Shown one piece after another: positions 46,954-56,675 of a stretch of 64,000 nucleotides of DNA. The notes under the pieces are model-generated. The model had not been told where the DNA came from. It made no database searches and worked only from the letters and a program-made list of their open reading frames with translations. The stretch spans positions 1-64,000 of the forward strand of contig LADO01000056.1 in NCBI GenBank assembly GCA_000961595.1. The letters are read 5' to 3'. Numbering within the stretch: position 1 is the first letter of the stretch; each line of letters begins with the position of its first letter. The position numbers and the translations under genes are program-made. The DNA is from Peptococcaceae bacterium BRH_c4b. Lineage in GTDB: Bacteria; Bacillota; Desulfotomaculia; Desulfotomaculales; Desulfocucumaceae.

Positions 46954-48308
46954 AGGTAACAGTAATTGGAACAGGATATGTTGGCTTAACAACTGGAGTA
47001 GCTCTTGCCTATATTGGCCATTATGTAACTTGTGTGGATCGAAATGAGTCACTAATAGAAAAATTAAACATCGGAGAAATTCCAATACATGAGCCTGGGC
47101 TTGTGGATTTGTTGCACGATTCATCTTCGCACTTGCGGTTTAGCTCCGACTTTAATTTGGAGGAGGCATCTGCCGATGTTATTTTAATATGCGTCGGTAC
47201 GCCAACCCAACAGAATGGTGATGCAGATCTCCGATATGTTGAAGAATGTGCATACACAATAGGCAGCGCCTTACCGGAAGGGCATGAAGTGGTAATAGTA
47301 AACAAATCGACTGTACCTGTTGGCTCAGCGCGTAGAGTTATAATGATTGTTAACTCGGTTTTAACTGATCGTGGCGTAAGCGCTAATTTATACGTTGCGT
47401 CAAACCCTGAATTTCTAAGAGAAGGAGCAGCGCTCAACGATACCTTCTATCCTGACAGAATCGTAATAGGCGCAGATGAAAAGTGGGCTGTAAAGACTTT
47501 ATATGAAATGTATGCACCAATATTGGAGCAAACATTTATACCACCCGCCGGATTACCACGAACTGATGGACAACCCCTTCCGGTATTGGTTACAACTAAT
47601 CCTACCAGTGCAGAATTGGTAAAATATGCTTCAAATACCTTTCTCGCTATGAAAGTATCATTTGCCAATGAAATTTCTGGAATATCCGAACGGGTAGGCG
47701 CTGATATAACGGAAGTCATGAAAGCCGTGGGCCTTGACCGAAGAATAGGAACAAGATACCTTGGAGCAGGCGCAGGTTGGGGTGGATCCTGCTTTGGTAA
47801 AGACCTGAAGGCTTTAAACGCTTTAGGTAAGCAATATGGGTATGATATGCCGTTGGTCGATGCAACAATATCTGCTAATTACAGGCAGAGAAGAATTATT
47901 GTTGAAAAACTTCAGCAGTTGCTAAAGGTAATAAGGGGAAGCGTTATTACCCTTTGGGGATTATCCTTTAAACCGGATACTGATGATCTTCGGGATGCTC
48001 CTGCCATTGAGATTGCTAAAATGTTGATTGACCTTGGTGCACGCGTGAGAGCTTATGATCCGGTGGCGATGGACCGGTCCAGGAGAGAACACCAGGAACT
48101 GAATATTGAATATGCTGATTCCCCTGTGGAGTCGATTCAGGGAGCAGATGCCGTGGTGCTGATGACTGAATGGGAAATTTTTAAGAAATTGGATTGGAAT
48201 CAAATTGTTAAATGTATGCAGCAGCCAGTATTAATAGACGGCCGTAATTTTTACAATCCGTCCTTGTTAATAAACTATGGTATTAATTATGTGGGTATAG
48301 GGAGGTAA
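46950..48308 (+). CDS. ugd: UDP-glucose 6-dehydrogenase
   Basis: Oxidises UDP-glucose to UDP-glucuronate with two NAD. 452 residues. N-terminal Rossmann motif GTGYVGLTTG; catalytic GAGWGGSCFGKD with Cys281; C-terminal LWGLSFKPDTDDLRDAPAIE. Could also act on UDP-GlcNAc or GDP-mannose-type substrates, but the pattern is closest to UDP-glucose enzymes. GTG 46950 follows GGAGGG and overlaps the upstream stop. It supplies uronic acid to the cluster. Confidence 0.93.
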   Translation: MKVTVIGTGYVGLTTGVALAYIGHYVTCVDRNESLIEKLNIGEIPIHEPGLVDLLHDSSSHLRFSSDFNLEEASADVILICVGTPTQQNGDADLRYVEECAYTIGSALPEGHEVVIVNKSTVPVGSARRVIMIVNSVLTDRGVSANLYVASNPEFLREGAALNDTFYPDRIVIGADEKWAVKTLYEMYAPILEQTFIPPAGLPRTDGQPLPVLVTTNPTSAELVKYASNTFLAMKVSFANEISGISERVGADITEVMKAVGLDRRIGTRYLGAGAGWGGSCFGKDLKALNALGKQYGYDMPLVDATISANYRQRRIIVEKLQQLLKVIRGSVITLWGLSFKPDTDDLRDAPAIEIAKMLIDLGARVRAYDPVAMDRSRREHQELNIEYADSPVESIQGADAVVLMTEWEIFKKLDWNQIVKCMQQPVLIDGRNFYNPSLLINYGINYVGIGR

Positions 48309-48320
48309 GAGTTAAGCTTA

Positions 48321-49289
48321 ATGAAAAATATATTAGTAACAGGTGCTGCCGGTTTTATAGGCGCAAAAGTGTCTGAAAAACTTCTTGAATTAGGTTACAG
48401 TGTTATAGGTGTCGATAATCTTAATGACTATTATGATGTAAGATTAAAAATTTGGCGTCTGGAGAATTTAAAAAAACATGATAAATTTGTTTTTTACCGG
48501 ACCGATATAGAAAATCTTGAAGCACTAAAAATAATATTTCAAATTCATACAATTGATGCAGTTATTAATGAGGCAGCAAGGGCCGGAGTACGCTATAGCT
48601 TGGAAAATCCTTTTGTTTATCTATCCACCAACAGCAAAGGGACGCTCAATTTATTGGAACTTTGCAAAGAAAATAATATTGAAAAATTAGTATTGGCATC
48701 AACTTCTTCTTTATATGCAGGGCAACCCCTTCCATATAAAGAGGATTTGCCTGTTAATAATCCTCTTTCACCATACGCTGCTTCCAAAAAGGCTGCGGAA
48801 GCTTTAGCATATAGCTATCACCATCTCTATGGAATAGATGTATCTGTATTAAGATATTTTACTGTGTATGGCCCGGGGGGTAGGCCTGATATGAGTGTTT
48901 TTAGGTTTGCAAAATGGATTATGGAGGATAAGCCTCTGGAGGTTTTTGGAGACGGCAGTCAGAGTAGAGATTTTACATATATTGACGATATAGCCGATGG
49001 TACTGTAAAAGCTTTAAAACCGGTAGGCTATCAGGTGATTAATCTGGGAAACAATAAACCTTATAAACTTTCTCACTTAATAAATTTGATTGAAGAGAAT
49101 TTAGGCAAGAAAACTGAAATTATTTATAAGTCTTTTCATAAGGCTGATATGTTGGAGACGTGGGCGGATATAGGCAAGGCGGAAAGGTTATTAGGTTGGG
49201 AACCCAAAGTGGATTTGGATAAAGGGATAAAGAAAACAGTCGTTTGGGCAAAAGAAAATATGAGATTTGTACGAGAAATAAAGATATAA
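48321..49289 (+). CDS. NAD-dependent sugar epimerase, probably UDP-glucuronate 4-epimerase
   Basis: 322 residues, extended SDR. GAAGFIG at 7-13 binds NAD; the active site has STSSLY and Tyr152-x3-Lys156 (YAASK). The sequence VDNLNDYYDVRLK after the first Rossmann units is typical of CapI/GAE-type UDP-glucuronate epimerases, and the gene follows ugd, so UDP-galacturonate is the likely product. A UDP-glucose 4-epimerase role cannot be excluded. ATG 48321, with GGGAGG at 48300-48305. Confidence 0.88.
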   Translation: MKNILVTGAAGFIGAKVSEKLLELGYSVIGVDNLNDYYDVRLKIWRLENLKKHDKFVFYRTDIENLEALKIIFQIHTIDAVINEAARAGVRYSLENPFVYLSTNSKGTLNLLELCKENNIEKLVLASTSSLYAGQPLPYKEDLPVNNPLSPYAASKKAAEALAYSYHHLYGIDVSVLRYFTVYGPGGRPDMSVFRFAKWIMEDKPLEVFGDGSQSRDFTYIDDIADGTVKALKPVGYQVINLGNNKPYKLSHLINLIEENLGKKTEIIYKSFHKADMLETWADIGKAERLLGWEPKVDLDKGIKKTVVWAKENMRFVREIKI

Positions 49290-49330
49290 CTTATGGGATA
49301 CTTGCCAAATTAAGCTCCAGGAGATTAAAC

Positions 49331-49849
49331 ATGAACAGAGTAATGCTTTTATGTATTATATTTATATTATGCAGTCTACTATTTGGGTGCTCAAATAAAA
49401 ACCATGAAGTAAATGCAAAAAATCAGATAAACATAAATAAAGAATTATTGAATGAACTAAAAGATGCAACGCTAAATATTAATCTTGATCGATATGTTAG
49501 CTCAAATCAGGTCAAAATAGAGTCCGGAAGTCAAAGCATATCTTTATGTACTATGGGTGCTGATCCTTATATTATTTGGAATTTAGCAGAACCGAAAAAT
49601 AATATTAGGGTGCATATGGAAGTTGAACTGCCAGATGTTGATACAATCGGTCAGATGTATTGGATAACTAGTTTAGATCCTAATTGGAATGAACAAAAAT
49701 CTACCGCGTTTGAAATAAAAAAAGGCAAAAGTTTTTATGATATTAGAATTCCGTTAGTTGAGCAGGTAACTGATATCAGGTTGGATTTTGGTTGCCTAAA
49801 AGATATAAGTTTTACTTTGAAATCTTTGGTGGTTTGGTATAAAGAATAG
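49331..49849 (+). CDS. Small lipoprotein with a beta-module shared with the fusion protein
   Basis: 172 residues. Signal peptide with lipobox LLFGCS, so it should be lipid-anchored outside the membrane. The mature part has TMGADPYIIWN and IRLDFGCLKDISFTLKSLVVW, matching the plan of the two beta-rich modules of the 1765-residue protein (SLGNDPQFILKK, IRFDPLECAGSFDVKELILTRV). This suggests a common glycan-associated beta-sandwich. No catalytic motif. AGGAG at 49318-49322 supports ATG 49331. It lies between the epimerase and the YfhO-like gene. Function unknown; it may bind or guide the exported glycan. Confidence 0.75.
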   Translation: MNRVMLLCIIFILCSLLFGCSNKNHEVNAKNQININKELLNELKDATLNINLDRYVSSNQVKIESGSQSISLCTMGADPYIIWNLAEPKNNIRVHMEVELPDVDTIGQMYWITSLDPNWNEQKSTAFEIKKGKSFYDIRIPLVEQVTDIRLDFGCLKDISFTLKSLVVWYKE

Positions 49850-49968
49850 TAGCAGTGTACAAACCCAATGACGATAATTAAATTTTTAATATTTGCCCCC
49901 CCAACGGCCATTTGCCAGATAAATATCAATGGACTTAAATATGATCATATTATTTTGGAGTGAACTAT

Positions 49969-52398
49969 TTGAATACTAGAGGCGCACGTGGAACGATCTT
50001 GTTTTTAGCACTACTAACTATCATCTTGTTTGTTTTTTTTTATAGAGTGGTTATTTATAAGGAAATTTTAATGCCAAGCGACTTTATAATTTTTCACGAT
50101 CCATCTTATGATTCGTTTAATATACCTGGAAAGGAACATCCAGGAAATTCGCTAATTGCAGGTGATAATGTTTATTTGTATTATCCGTGGAGGGATTTCA
50201 TAAAAGATTCTTTTAATAATGGTAACCTGCCGCTGTGGAATCAATACTCGCATAATGGAGCGCCATTACTGGCAAATCATTTGTCAATGGTTCTCGAACC
50301 CATTAACTTAATAGTTACACTGTTATTTGAAGCAAAATATGTGCCTGGAATTGCTTCTATGACTACTATGTTTCTGGCAGCAATCTTTATGTTTATTTAT
50401 ATGCGTAGTATAGGATCGTCATTTTATGTCTCCTTAGTATGCGCAATTTCATATGCTTTTTCTTCATACTTTATAGTGTGGATGTGGCGGCATAATGTTA
50501 GTGTAGCAATGTGGATTCCACTTATAATGTGGTCTATTGAAAAAATTGTGACTAGTAAATCGTATAAGTATTATCTTGTTTTAGCCATATCTATGGGTTG
50601 TCAATATCTTGCTGGTCATTTACAGACAACCATTTTTGTAATAATATTATCCTCATTATATATTATTGTAAGATCGCGTGATGAAGGTTGTTTAAAAGTT
50701 AATATTTTAGTTGGATTTATATTTGCAAATTTTTTGGGTTTTATGCTTGCAGCAGTACAGTTGTTTCCGTTTATTGAGTACATGTTGCAAAGTCCAACAT
50801 ATGAAGTTGGTAGGGGATATGGTAGAGAAAATGCCAGTCTAATAGAAATCGTTTGCAAGGGTCTAATTGGTGATTTAAGTTATATGAAGATTTCATTACC
50901 TACCATACTAACGTTCCTATTGCCGAACTTTTTTGGACTTCCCACTGATGGTACTTATTGGTGGAAATGGAATTATAGTGAGCAGAGTGCTTATGCAGGA
51001 TTTTTAACAATACCTATGTTTTGTTTTGCTTTAATTAAGTTGAGAAACAATAAAAGAGTTGTTTTCTTTCTATTATGTATTATCTTTTCTATTGGAATAA
51101 TGTTTGCTTTACCGGTATTTAACTTTATTAATTATCTACCGATAATTAATAAAGTTGCTACAGCAAGATTAAGAATATTTTACTTGTTTAGTCTTATTGT
51201 CATTTTTGGATATGGTCTTCAATATTTCCTGAGTAATGTCAAAGAGCTAGATTGTTATAAATATTTTTGTAAAATAAAAACATTCTGCATGATATATTTA
51301 TTTTTTCCACTTGCCATTATTCTCTTATATCTAATAATAAACTATGAGATTATAGATAAAACGGCACATTACCTGCATAGAATAAGCTATTTTTATCTAA
51401 TATTTCCTATGGTTAGCTTATTTGTTTTTATATTATTAACAAGTATATATAGAAAAAATTTATTAAATTTAAATTTATATAAAATTTTTCTATTGTTACT
51501 TATTATATCTGATTTGTTTGTATTTGGCTATAAATACAACCCAACTATTAAACAGGAATATTTTTATCCTAAAAATGAGCTGGTAAATTATTTAAGCCAA
51601 GATAAAGATGTTTATCGAATATCTGTCAAGGGGATGTATACATTTAGGCCGAACTTAAATATGGCATACAATATTCAGAGTAGTGATGGATCTGATGCAT
51701 TAACAATAAGAAGATATGCAGAGTTTGTTAATATTATTAATAAGAACACAAGTTTAGAGCAATTTAGTATATCGCCAAAACGTTACGACAATGAGTTGGT
51801 AGATTTAATGGGAATAAAATATATTATTATCAATTATCAAGAAGAGCCAGGGAAATATGGCCTGGAGTCTACTAAATTTGAAGAAATTAGGTTGAGGAAT
51901 GTTAGAGTTTATAAAAATAGAGATGCTCTTGATAAAGCATTTTTTGTGCCTGTTATTAAACAAATGCAATCAAAAAATGAAATATTATCTTATTTGGAGA
52001 GCGATTCGTTTAAAGCAAGAAATATTGGACTGGTGGAAGGCAACCTTGAAGATAGTGTATTTGACGTTAATGATGCAAAAGCAAAGGTAGTTGGGGAAGG
52101 TGGTAATAAAATTATTGTTACAACATCCAATAAAAATGATGGATATTTGGTGGTAACAGATACTTACTACAATGGATGGAATGTCTATATAGATGGCAGG
52201 AAGACTAATTTGTATCCGACAGATTATGCTTTTAAGGGCACATTTATACCTAAAGGTGAACATACAGTTATTTTTTCTTATGAACCAATGTCTTATGGAT
52301 ACGGCTTATATGCTAGTTTAATCTCATTTATAATATTGTTAATATTATTTTTTAAATTATGTATAAGAAGAAAAGAATTAGAGAATGAAATTGATTGA
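49969..52398 (+). CDS. YfhO-family integral membrane protein (GT-C-like)
   Basis: 809 residues with about 12-13 membrane helices (residues 7-520 region). The first external loop has the acidic pattern FHDPSYDSFN and YYPWRDFIKDSF, and the C-terminal extracellular domain ends in YYNGWNVYIDGRKT then GEHTVIFSYEP, as in the YfhO family. These are GT-C-type candidates that use polyprenyl-phosphate sugars on the outer face, as with YfhO in teichoic acid glycosylation. TTG 49969 (TTGGAG upstream) is preferred over GTG 49960. The DNA is notably AT-rich. Confidence 0.85.
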   Translation: MNTRGARGTILFLALLTIILFVFFYRVVIYKEILMPSDFIIFHDPSYDSFNIPGKEHPGNSLIAGDNVYLYYPWRDFIKDSFNNGNLPLWNQYSHNGAPLLANHLSMVLEPINLIVTLLFEAKYVPGIASMTTMFLAAIFMFIYMRSIGSSFYVSLVCAISYAFSSYFIVWMWRHNVSVAMWIPLIMWSIEKIVTSKSYKYYLVLAISMGCQYLAGHLQTTIFVIILSSLYIIVRSRDEGCLKVNILVGFIFANFLGFMLAAVQLFPFIEYMLQSPTYEVGRGYGRENASLIEIVCKGLIGDLSYMKISLPTILTFLLPNFFGLPTDGTYWWKWNYSEQSAYAGFLTIPMFCFALIKLRNNKRVVFFLLCIIFSIGIMFALPVFNFINYLPIINKVATARLRIFYLFSLIVIFGYGLQYFLSNVKELDCYKYFCKIKTFCMIYLFFPLAIILLYLIINYEIIDKTAHYLHRISYFYLIFPMVSLFVFILLTSIYRKNLLNLNLYKIFLLLLIISDLFVFGYKYNPTIKQEYFYPKNELVNYLSQDKDVYRISVKGMYTFRPNLNMAYNIQSSDGSDALTIRRYAEFVNIINKNTSLEQFSISPKRYDNELVDLMGIKYIIINYQEEPGKYGLESTKFEEIRLRNVRVYKNRDALDKAFFVPVIKQMQSKNEILSYLESDSFKARNIGLVEGNLEDSVFDVNDAKAKVVGEGGNKIIVTTSNKNDGYLVVTDTYYNGWNVYIDGRKTNLYPTDYAFKGTFIPKGEHTVIFSYEPMSYGYGLYASLISFIILLILFFKLCIRRKELENEID

Positions 52399-52422
52399 TT
52401 TATTGTTAAGGATTAAAAATAA

Positions 52423-53955
52423 ATGTTAGAGGTCAAGATAATGAAAGAAAAGAGTAATATTATTAGTTTAGTTAACCCAAATCTTGTAACCCAAATTGGT
52501 GATAGTTTAGGCAGTGGAATTCCTTATATGCCTCTTCCATTGGCTTATTTGGCTGCATGTCTGATAAATAAATATAATTTAAATGTAATTGATGCATTTG
52601 GTGAGGATCCTTTTAAGGTATGGCAGAAAGAAAATTTTATTGCCCAGGGAATTACTATCTCAGAGGTAGTAAAAAGAATTAACCCGTCTTCGAGATGTAT
52701 CATTATATATTACAGTTCAGTAATGGCAAGTATTATAATTGATGAAATGATGAATTCTCTTAAAGCTGAATATCCCCAAATTCCTATAATTATAATTGAA
52801 AATTCCCAAGCTGTAATAGGCTGTTCGTTGAAACATATTATAGATAAATTATTTGCGTGTGGTGCAGATTATGTAGTATTTGGTGAATGCGAAGAAAGAG
52901 TGCCAAACATTATTGATATAATTATAAAATCAGATCTAAATAAATTAGATTTAATTGATGGTATTGCCTACAAAGCACAAAACGGTATGTTAAAAATTCT
53001 TCCTCAAAAAAAAAATATTGCAAACCTTGACAGATTACCATTTCCGGCTTGGGAATACTTTGCGTTAGATAAATATTGGAAGTTACGATATGCTCATGGT
53101 CCAATGGAGGGCGAATATTTAGCAATAATGACCTCTCGTGGATGCCCATATAGCTGTAATTTTTGTGTAATTCCTTCAACTAACCAAAAAAAATGGAGAG
53201 CACGAAGTTATAAGAATGTTGTTGATGAATTAGAATATATGGTAAATAAATTCAATGTAAAGGAGTTTCATTGGGAGGATGTAAATCCAACGGTAAATGA
53301 AGAAAGAATTATTGAAATCTGCAAACTGATTATTGATAGGGAACTGAAAATTAAATGGAAATTAGCTTCAGGAAGTAAAATTGAGACTATGAGGCTGGAA
53401 ACTTTAGAATGGATGAAAAAAGCTGGATGTAACTACATATCTTTTTCTCCAGAATCAGGCTCAAAGCATGTTTTAAAATTAATGAACAAGCCTTTCGACC
53501 ATGATTATGCATTGGACATGGTTAGACATATGAATCGAATTGGTATAAAGTCTCAGGCGTGTTTTGTTTTGGGTTACCCTGGTGAAGAAGAAAATGATTT
53601 AAAACAGACCGAAATTTATATAAAAAAACTTACAAAAGCGGGTGTAGATGAAATAGCTTTATTTATTATGACTCCTATTCCCGGGACAGAAACATTTGGG
53701 CAAATTTCAGGGTATAAGAATTTTTCTGAATTAACTTTTTCTCCAGCGTGGAGAGATGATTTTGAAATCTTAAGTACTTTTCGAATGAGACTTTACAAGA
53801 AGTTTTTGTTGTGGAAAATTATATATCATCCGTTCAAAGTGTTTCGGCAAATGATTAACTTACTTCGCAGAAGATTTGAAAGCAAGGCGGAGATGAACAT
53901 TTATAGAGCCTTACGGCTTAAATATATGGTTGCAAGAGGAACTAATAAATGTTAA
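52423..53955 (+). CDS. B12-binding-type radical SAM protein
   Basis: 510 residues. The N-terminal part (about 10-190) has a cobalamin-binding-like Rossmann fold with GADYVVFGECEERVP. The radical SAM core follows, with the cluster motif RGCPYSCNFC (Cys-x3-Cys-x2-Cys), and KMNKPFDHDYALDMV-type helices later. Such enzymes methylate or rearrange unactivated carbons; in glycan clusters they can modify sugars or lipid carriers. ATG 52423; ATG 52441 is an alternative. Its end overlaps the small transporter gene by 7 bases. Substrate unknown. Confidence 0.85.
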   Translation: MLEVKIMKEKSNIISLVNPNLVTQIGDSLGSGIPYMPLPLAYLAACLINKYNLNVIDAFGEDPFKVWQKENFIAQGITISEVVKRINPSSRCIIIYYSSVMASIIIDEMMNSLKAEYPQIPIIIIENSQAVIGCSLKHIIDKLFACGADYVVFGECEERVPNIIDIIIKSDLNKLDLIDGIAYKAQNGMLKILPQKKNIANLDRLPFPAWEYFALDKYWKLRYAHGPMEGEYLAIMTSRGCPYSCNFCVIPSTNQKKWRARSYKNVVDELEYMVNKFNVKEFHWEDVNPTVNEERIIEICKLIIDRELKIKWKLASGSKIETMRLETLEWMKKAGCNYISFSPESGSKHVLKLMNKPFDHDYALDMVRHMNRIGIKSQACFVLGYPGEEENDLKQTEIYIKKLTKAGVDEIALFIMTPIPGTETFGQISGYKNFSELTFSPAWRDDFEILSTFRMRLYKKFLLWKIIYHPFKVFRQMINLLRRRFESKAEMNIYRALRLKYMVARGTNKC

Positions 53956-54305
53956 AGAATCTACTATTGATTTTTTCTTATGTTGTCATAGTCACTATTG
54001 CCCAGATATTGCTAAAAATGGCAATGAATAATTTTTCAGATAAAGCTATCAATGCCGATTTCTTTTTATGTGCTATCATGACTCCAAAAGTAATAATTGG
54101 TATGTTTCTATATGCGCTTAGTTTTCTAATATGGTTAGTAGTACTTAGTAAGGTAGAGATTACTTTTGCATATCCATTACTTTCACTGTCTGTAATATTA
54201 GTTGCAGTTATATCGTGGTTGTTTATGGAAGAAACCTTTAATCTTTATAGGATATCTGGAATGATTTTAACAATTTTCGGCGCTTGGCTTGTGGTCAGGA
54301 GCTAA
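53949..54305 (+). CDS. SMR/EamA-type small membrane transporter
   Basis: 118 residues with four membrane helices. IAQILLKMAM in helix 1 and the ending ISGMILTIFGAWLVV fit the DMT superfamily, close in size to ArnE/ArnF-type flippase subunits. In this setting it could flip a polyprenyl-phosphate-linked sugar for the YfhO-like enzyme (inference). It overlaps the radical SAM gene and precedes the methyltransferase gene by 18 bases. Confidence 0.8.
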   Translation: MLKNLLLIFSYVVIVTIAQILLKMAMNNFSDKAINADFFLCAIMTPKVIIGMFLYALSFLIWLVVLSKVEITFAYPLLSLSVILVAVISWLFMEETFNLYRISGMILTIFGAWLVVRS

Positions 54306-54323
54306 AGAAATGGGAGGTAATTA

Positions 54324-55232
54324 ATGAAAAACACTACTATTCTTGAGTATGTACCATGTAATCTATGTGGTAGTACGGATTATAAAATTATGTATCAGCC
54401 TACTAAAAAGGATTACGATCCCAGTGAAATATTTTCTGCTTCAGGTGGAGTAATGGGAACTCAGCAAATTGTTAAATGCAATCATTGCGGATTAGTATAT
54501 GTAAATCCCAGAGTCAAAAATGAAATAGTTGTGAATGCTTATTCGGATGCGGTTGACGAGTTGTATGTTTCTCAAGCAGAAGGGAGACAAAAGACTTTTA
54601 ATAATGGTCTTAAGCTGGTAGAGAAGTATGTTCCTCAGAGGGGAACAATTCTTGATGTAGGATGTGCGGCGGGTTTTTTTCTTAACGTTGCTAAAAAAGC
54701 TGGCTGGCAAACTTATGGTATAGAACCCAGTAAATGGATGTCTGATTGGGGTAATAAGAAATTTAACGTAAATATAAAAAACGGAACTCTTAAAGATGCA
54801 AAACTTCAAGATGAATTTTTTGACGTAGTAACAATGTGGGATGTACTAGAGCACACCTCTGACCCTATGGGTGAATTGGCTGAAGTTAATAGAATTCTTA
54901 AAAAAGATGGTATCCTAATTATTAATTTCCCAAATGTTGGTAGCAAATTGGCAAGGGTGGCCGGGGGGAAGTGGTGGTTCTTTTTATCCGTCCATTTGTA
55001 TCATTTTTCACCTCGCAGCATGTCTATGATGTTGGCAAAGAATGATTTTGAGGTTATTAAGTTTAGCCGTCACTACCAAACCCTAAGTCTGGAACACTTG
55101 GTGAAGATGGTCGGATTATACAGCAAGGGAGTTTCTAAATTGGGCTTGAAAGTAATTAATGGGTTAAGTATAGAAGATTGGTTGATACCCTATTATGCGA
55201 GTCAGGCTAATGTAATCGCAAAGAAAAAGTAA
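54324..55232 (+). CDS. SAM-dependent methyltransferase with N-terminal zinc-binding motif
   Basis: 302 residues. The N-terminus has CNLCGS and CNHCGLVYVNPR, two CxxC pairs as in sugar C- or O-methyltransferases of glycan clusters. The class I SAM motif is ILDVGCAAGFFLNVAKKAGW, followed by the post-motif MWDVLEHTSDP. The likely role is methylation of a sugar in the exported glycan or of its lipid-linked precursor. GGGAGGTAATTA precedes ATG 54324. Confidence 0.87.
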   Translation: MKNTTILEYVPCNLCGSTDYKIMYQPTKKDYDPSEIFSASGGVMGTQQIVKCNHCGLVYVNPRVKNEIVVNAYSDAVDELYVSQAEGRQKTFNNGLKLVEKYVPQRGTILDVGCAAGFFLNVAKKAGWQTYGIEPSKWMSDWGNKKFNVNIKNGTLKDAKLQDEFFDVVTMWDVLEHTSDPMGELAEVNRILKKDGILIINFPNVGSKLARVAGGKWWFFLSVHLYHFSPRSMSMMLAKNDFEVIKFSRHYQTLSLEHLVKMVGLYSKGVSKLGLKVINGLSIEDWLIPYYASQANVIAKKK

Positions 55233-55245
55233 ACTGGAGGACGTA

Positions 55246-56664
55246 ATGAGTAAGAAAGCAATTATTATCGGTGCAGGTATAACTGGACTTAGTGCCGGTT
55301 GGAAGCTGTCAGAAGGTGGATATCAGGTTGAGATAATAGAGCGGAATGATTATATTGGAGGGATGTCTTCTACATTTAAGCACAAGGATTATTATTTGGA
55401 TTATGGTCCACATAAAATATTTACGGTTATGGACCATATAATGGAAGAAATTAAGGGGCTTTTTCAAGATGAGACCTTGTTGTCAATTGAAAAGAGAAGT
55501 CGCATTCGCTTAAAAGGAAAATATTTTAGCTATCCGGTGGGTTTGAAAGATATATTTTCCGGCATGGGTGTCGGGACAGGGATTAGTTGTGGCTTAGGAT
55601 ACATTAGAAGTATTATTAGGAACATGCTAACATCTCCTCAGGATGATTCCTATGAAGATTGGGTTGTCAATAGATTTGGTAGACCAACTTATGAATTAGT
55701 GCTAGGACCGTATGCGCAAAAAATATGGGGTAATCCTAAGGAGTTATCTAAGGAATTAGCAGAAACTCGAATAGCCATCCCAAATCTCATGGAAATGCTG
55801 AAGCAGATGCTTTTTGGCAGAAAAGGGAATTCACCTGTTATTAGTGCAGATGTTTTCTATTATCCACGAGACGGATTTATAGAACTAAGCGAGAGAATGG
55901 CAAAAAAAATACTCAATAATGGTGGAAAAATAGAACTCGGGAAGAGCATTAAGAAGATTGAAAGTGATGAAACGGGTGCAATTCGAAAATTAATCTTTTC
56001 TGATGGAAGCAGCGAGTCTGTAGATGAGAATGATGTCATAATATCTACTATTCCACTTTCGATTTTTATTAATAGCCTTGGAACTTTAATTAATGAAAGT
56101 ATAAAAAAAGCTGTTTTAAATTTAAAGAATAGAAAGTTAATACTTCTCTATGTTGTATTGGATAAACAAAGGCTTACAGAAGATAATTGGCTATTTTTCC
56201 CAGAGAGAAAATATTTGTTTAATAGAGTCTTTGAGCAAAAAGGGTTTAATCAAAATATGATTCCTGAGGATAGAACAGTGCTTTGTGTGGAGATTACATG
56301 TGGTGCGGATGATTCGATTTGGTTTGCTAATGATGATAAAATATTTGCTGAAGTTCACACAGGTCTAAGTGAGGCAGGTTTGGTTGACGATAAGGTAATA
56401 GAGTACTTTGCAAAGCGATTAGATAACGCATATCCAATTTATGATCTTAATTATAAGGAAAACCTTCATTTTGTTATGAACCGATTAGATGTTTTTTCTA
56501 ACCTATATTCAGTTGGCAGACAAGGATGTTATAGTTATGCTGGAATGGCGGATTGCATGGATATGGGTATATCTACTGCAAAATTTATAATGGAAGGTAA
56601 TAATAAGCTGACTGATTGGCCGGAATATAGAAAGAAATTTTATAACTATCTAGTTGTGGATTGA
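55246..56664 (+). CDS. FAD-dependent amine oxidase/protoporphyrinogen oxidase-like protein
   Basis: 472 residues. FAD-binding IIGAGITGLSAGWKLSEGGYQVEIIERNDYIGGMSS at the N-terminus; YLDYGPHKIF is the flavin-contact pattern seen in UDP-galactopyranose mutase-like relatives. The C-terminal YSVGRQGCYSYAGMADCMDMG closes the FAD site. Relatives in polysaccharide clusters are common but their reactions are mostly unknown; sugar ring mutase or desaturase activity are options. CTGGAGG precedes ATG 55246. Confidence 0.82.
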   Translation: MSKKAIIIGAGITGLSAGWKLSEGGYQVEIIERNDYIGGMSSTFKHKDYYLDYGPHKIFTVMDHIMEEIKGLFQDETLLSIEKRSRIRLKGKYFSYPVGLKDIFSGMGVGTGISCGLGYIRSIIRNMLTSPQDDSYEDWVVNRFGRPTYELVLGPYAQKIWGNPKELSKELAETRIAIPNLMEMLKQMLFGRKGNSPVISADVFYYPRDGFIELSERMAKKILNNGGKIELGKSIKKIESDETGAIRKLIFSDGSSESVDENDVIISTIPLSIFINSLGTLINESIKKAVLNLKNRKLILLYVVLDKQRLTEDNWLFFPERKYLFNRVFEQKGFNQNMIPEDRTVLCVEITCGADDSIWFANDDKIFAEVHTGLSEAGLVDDKVIEYFAKRLDNAYPIYDLNYKENLHFVMNRLDVFSNLYSVGRQGCYSYAGMADCMDMGISTAKFIMEGNNKLTDWPEYRKKFYNYLVVD

Positions 56665-56675
56665 GGTGTTTGGCT

